Positions 61,501 through 64,000 of a stretch of 64,000 bases of DNA are shown here, one piece after another (positions within the stretch are counted from its first letter, which is position 1; the number at the start of each line of letters is the position of its first letter). Under the pieces are notes generated by a model. That model was given only the letters and a program-made list of their open reading frames with translations, was not told the origin of the DNA and did not search any database. Source of the DNA: Paroedura picta (taxonomy: Eukaryota > Chordata > Lepidosauria > Squamata > Gekkonidae). The stretch covers positions 101,594,501 to 101,658,500 of the forward strand of contig NC_135371.1 of assembly GCF_049243985.1 (NCBI RefSeq), written 5' to 3'. The position numbers and the translations under genes were made by a program.

Positions 61501-62900
61501 GGCACGTGGCTTTGCTCTGCTGAAACCTCATGGCTCAGGCTGAAGCGGTCGCAAGGACAGAACCGCAGGCCAATCCCTCGACGGATTTCGACTCGACGGC
61601 CGCCCTGCGCCTATGACCCGAGAGTCGTTCCCGCTGAGTACAGCGGCTCTCTTGCCCGTGTGTGCCTTGAGAGCTCGGGGCTCCGCTGAACATTCTGTCG
61701 CCCCCTTTCTCCTTCTCCCAAGGTCCCCTCCCCCCGGCTTGTCCTCAAAACAGGGGTAGGTTAGGCTGAGAAGAAGTGCGGCTGAGTCAAGCTTCGCGAG
61801 TAGGGATTTGAATTCGGGTCTCTGCGTTTCCCCGCTCTGACCACTAATCACCGACTCCGGGAAAGGCTTCCGAATTGCCCGCTCCGCCATCCCGTCTTTT
61901 ATCACGGGCATGCTATTCAGGAATTCAAACGGAGTAGTTCCAGGTCCAAGGTACTTTCAATCCTATCAGAAACAAATCCGTAAATCTGTTTCCAGGTCAA
62001 CGTGGTAAAAGGGCCGGGCGTCTATGTATAGAGAAGGCTGCTTTTGTCAAATCGATCCTGCTTTGGTTAAAAGTTTGACTACCGACGACTCTTTTAAGAA
62101 ATCTACGGAAGGGAGCTAGAACTACATTTTATCAGGCGAACTTCTCTGGAGTCACACAAGCCCAGCAGGGGACTGTGATCCGCTCCCAAATAGCCGATTC
62201 CCGCAACGGTTTGACATCGGACGCCGATACCCATTTTAAATCGGTTTCTCGCTCAAGGACTATCCCCAGACATTTGGGGGCATTTCGGCTCTGCAACACC
62301 CCCCCCCCGCCCGCCATGCACACACTTAAAAAAAGAGGAGAACTTCAGTTCCCAGAGTCCCTTGCAGGGAAACGCGTATCCTTCAATTGCTTTACTTTGC
62401 GGTACATTTTGCCGCTGCGGCAGCTGAAAGCCTTCGCTGGCTGTGAGGGTGCCTGCCTGCCGACCCCCTGGAGACCCCGCAAGCATTTCAGAGGGCTCTT
62501 TCAGGCGCCCGCTCCCCTAGCGATGGATTTTATGGAGATCCACCGGATCGCCTTGCGAGCGCCTCGGCTGGCAGCCGCAGGGGGCAGCGGCGCAGCGGCG
62601 GGGGCGGACGGAGCCCAGGTGAGATTTCCGCACGGCGAGCCTGGACTAAGGCTAAAGAAGGGACATGCCTCCCTCGCGGGGGGATCCGGCTGCCTCCACC
62701 ACGCTCGCCGGGCGAGGGAAGCCTCCGTCGATCCGTTCACCCGGGCGGTCTATTTTTGTCTCCCTTTTTCCCAGCAGCTCGCGTTGGTTGGTGGTTGTTT
62801 GTGCGAGTGCGTCCCGAGCTCTTTTGGAGCCCACGGGGGTGATTTGAGGGTCGGGGCTCTCCGCGAGCAACCAAACTGACCCAGTGCCCGGAAGCTTCAA
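61500..62900. other. GC-rich, CpG-rich stretch about 12-13 kb upstream of MSX2
   Basis: Frequent CG dinucleotides by eye, peaking at 62.5-62.75 kb, around the candidate exon at 62523-62618. Could be a CpG island of another transcript, divergent from MSX2. Confidence 0.4.
62523..62618 (+). CDS. candidate first coding exon, product unknown
   Basis: ATG in a fair context (CCTAGCGATGG), then 32 codons, MDFMEIHRIALRAPRLAAAG followed by a Gly/Ala-rich stretch, ending in GCCCAG|GTGAGA, a very good splice donor in phase 0. It lies in a CpG-rich region. I do not recognise the peptide. Further exons, if any, would lie beyond the right edge. It may equally be a non-coding first exon or chance. Confidence 0.25.
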
Positions 62901-63052
62901 GGCCGCCTCCCTTTCCCTGATCGGGGGAACAAGAACCACAGCAAAAAATTCTAGCCTCAGCAGGTTTTTGGCAAGCCGTTCTTTGGGAATTCATCGTCTC
63001 GCCCGAGGGGTCGGAAAGAACGATCGGCATCTCTTTTTAAAGAATCGGATAT

Positions 63053-63055
<3 letters not shown>

Positions 63056-63107
<52 letters not shown>
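63056..63107. repeat. (GA)n microsatellite
   Basis: About 26 GA dinucleotides. Confidence 0.97.
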
Positions 63108-63110
<3 letters not shown>

Positions 63111-64000
63111 GGGAAGAGAGAAAGAGTGAGAGAAGGTAAACTTCTTACACTGTGAAATGGGCAGGTATAAGCTGGGGAATAAGTCCTATTGAAGTCCGCC
63201 AAGCCAACCGACCGACAAGCCGTGCATGACTTCGAATTGCAGCGACATGCGAGCACTTGGGTGGATCAGGTGAAAAACCATCGAGTGCAACAGTCGCTTC
63301 CCAACAGCAGGAGCCTTCAGCCAGCTGAAAGGCAGAGGCCGAAGGGATGAGAAGGACCCCCCCCCCCCTTCCTCCTTCCCAGGCTTGTTCAGAGGGCAAA
63401 TAAGTGTTGATGGCATTGATAAACTTGCCTCATCAAGAGCTGGCTGCAGATTGGCTCCAATGAGTAAACAGACTGGTGTGTGCTTGTGAGCAAGCAATTT
63501 GTGCATGCACAGAGAGAGAGAAAGCACAATAGAAACGGTCCAGAATTTGATTTCTGCCAAGGCACCAGTGACTCTCTCTCTCTCTCTCTCTCCCCCCCCC
63601 CCATTTCTACTGTATCCAAACAGGGCTTTGATTGACAAAGCACTTTGGAGAGTCTGATACCCCTGGAGCTTCCCTGCATTGTCTTGGAGAACCAGCCTGA
63701 GGCAATTGTTGGAACATCAGACCTGGGTGGGGGAGCTCAAATCCTCACTCTGTCATGAAATTAGCTGGGTGACTTTAAGCCAGCCACTCTCGCTCAGCCT
63801 GAACAACCTCACAAGGCTTTCATGTCTGGGGACATTGGTAGATGTTGTTTCTTTCCCCCTCTGTGTGCAGCAAGGATGTCATTTGGTTTGGTTGAACAAA
63901 TGTAGGTTTGGGTTTTATACTCAATGCCATGGTGCTATCAAAACCTAGAACAGCTAAATTATTGTCTCTGAATGACAGCTTATTTTGTGCAAGCTCCCTT
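63108..64000. other. intergenic right edge
   Basis: Contains a short (CT)n at 63571-63592 and MIR/CORE-SINE-like text at about 63710-63830 (GGAGCTCAAATCCTCACTCT, GCTGGGTGACTTTAAGCCAG, then CACTCTCGCTCAGCCTGA), a decayed tRNA-type SINE in plus orientation. No gene identified. Confidence 0.4.

Overview
The window is nuclear DNA of a vertebrate, almost certainly a squamate reptile. It holds one clear protein-coding gene, the homeobox gene MSX2 on the minus strand: coding exon 1 at 49190-48848, a 5.46 kb intron, and coding exon 2 at 43385-42961. The two exons join in phase to a 255-residue protein with an intact homeodomain. The squamate assignment rests on the repeats: a Sauria SINE, a Bov-B LINE, CR1 LINEs, a 5S-rRNA-derived SINE, tRNA-derived SINEs and many short hAT and Harbinger-type DNA elements. 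I cannot name the species.

Layout. 1-29 kb is repeat-rich intergenic DNA, downstream of MSX2. It holds two CR1 fragments, a Harbinger-type MITE and a dead Harbinger-like transposase, hAT non-autonomous elements, L2-like LINE pieces, an L1-like 3' end with tandemly repeated units, the Sauria SINE, Bov-B, and a broken Ty3/gypsy-like LTR element whose two ends and 5-bp target duplication are still visible. 29-34 kb contains two low-repeat, homeodomain-site-rich AT blocks (about 29.1-29.35 kb and 33.4-34.1 kb) that look like conserved non-coding DNA. 34-41 kb is mixed unique sequence with SINEs, a hAT MITE and microsatellites. 41-49.5 kb is the MSX2 transcription unit, from a presumed 3' UTR through exon 2, intron and exon 1 to a CpG-rich TATA-less promoter with CCAAT, CRE and AP-1 sites. 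50.3-50.66 kb, just upstream, is a compact block with Smad-type GC motifs next to TAAT/ATTA sites, a candidate for the BMP-responsive control module described for Msx2 in other vertebrates. 51-64 kb is upstream flank with low repeat density, two further CpG-rich stretches (54.4-55.2 and 61.5-62.9 kb), microsatellites and one possible first exon with a good splice donor at 62.6 kb.

MSX2 is a transcriptional repressor, so the plausible working unit here is one developmental regulator plus its surrounding cis-regulatory DNA. I found no gene cluster, CRISPR array or other multi-gene system. The most unusual observations are a set of DNA-transposon insertions into SINEs, provable against empty sites in the same window, a multi-copy palindromic repeat family, and the candidate enhancers.
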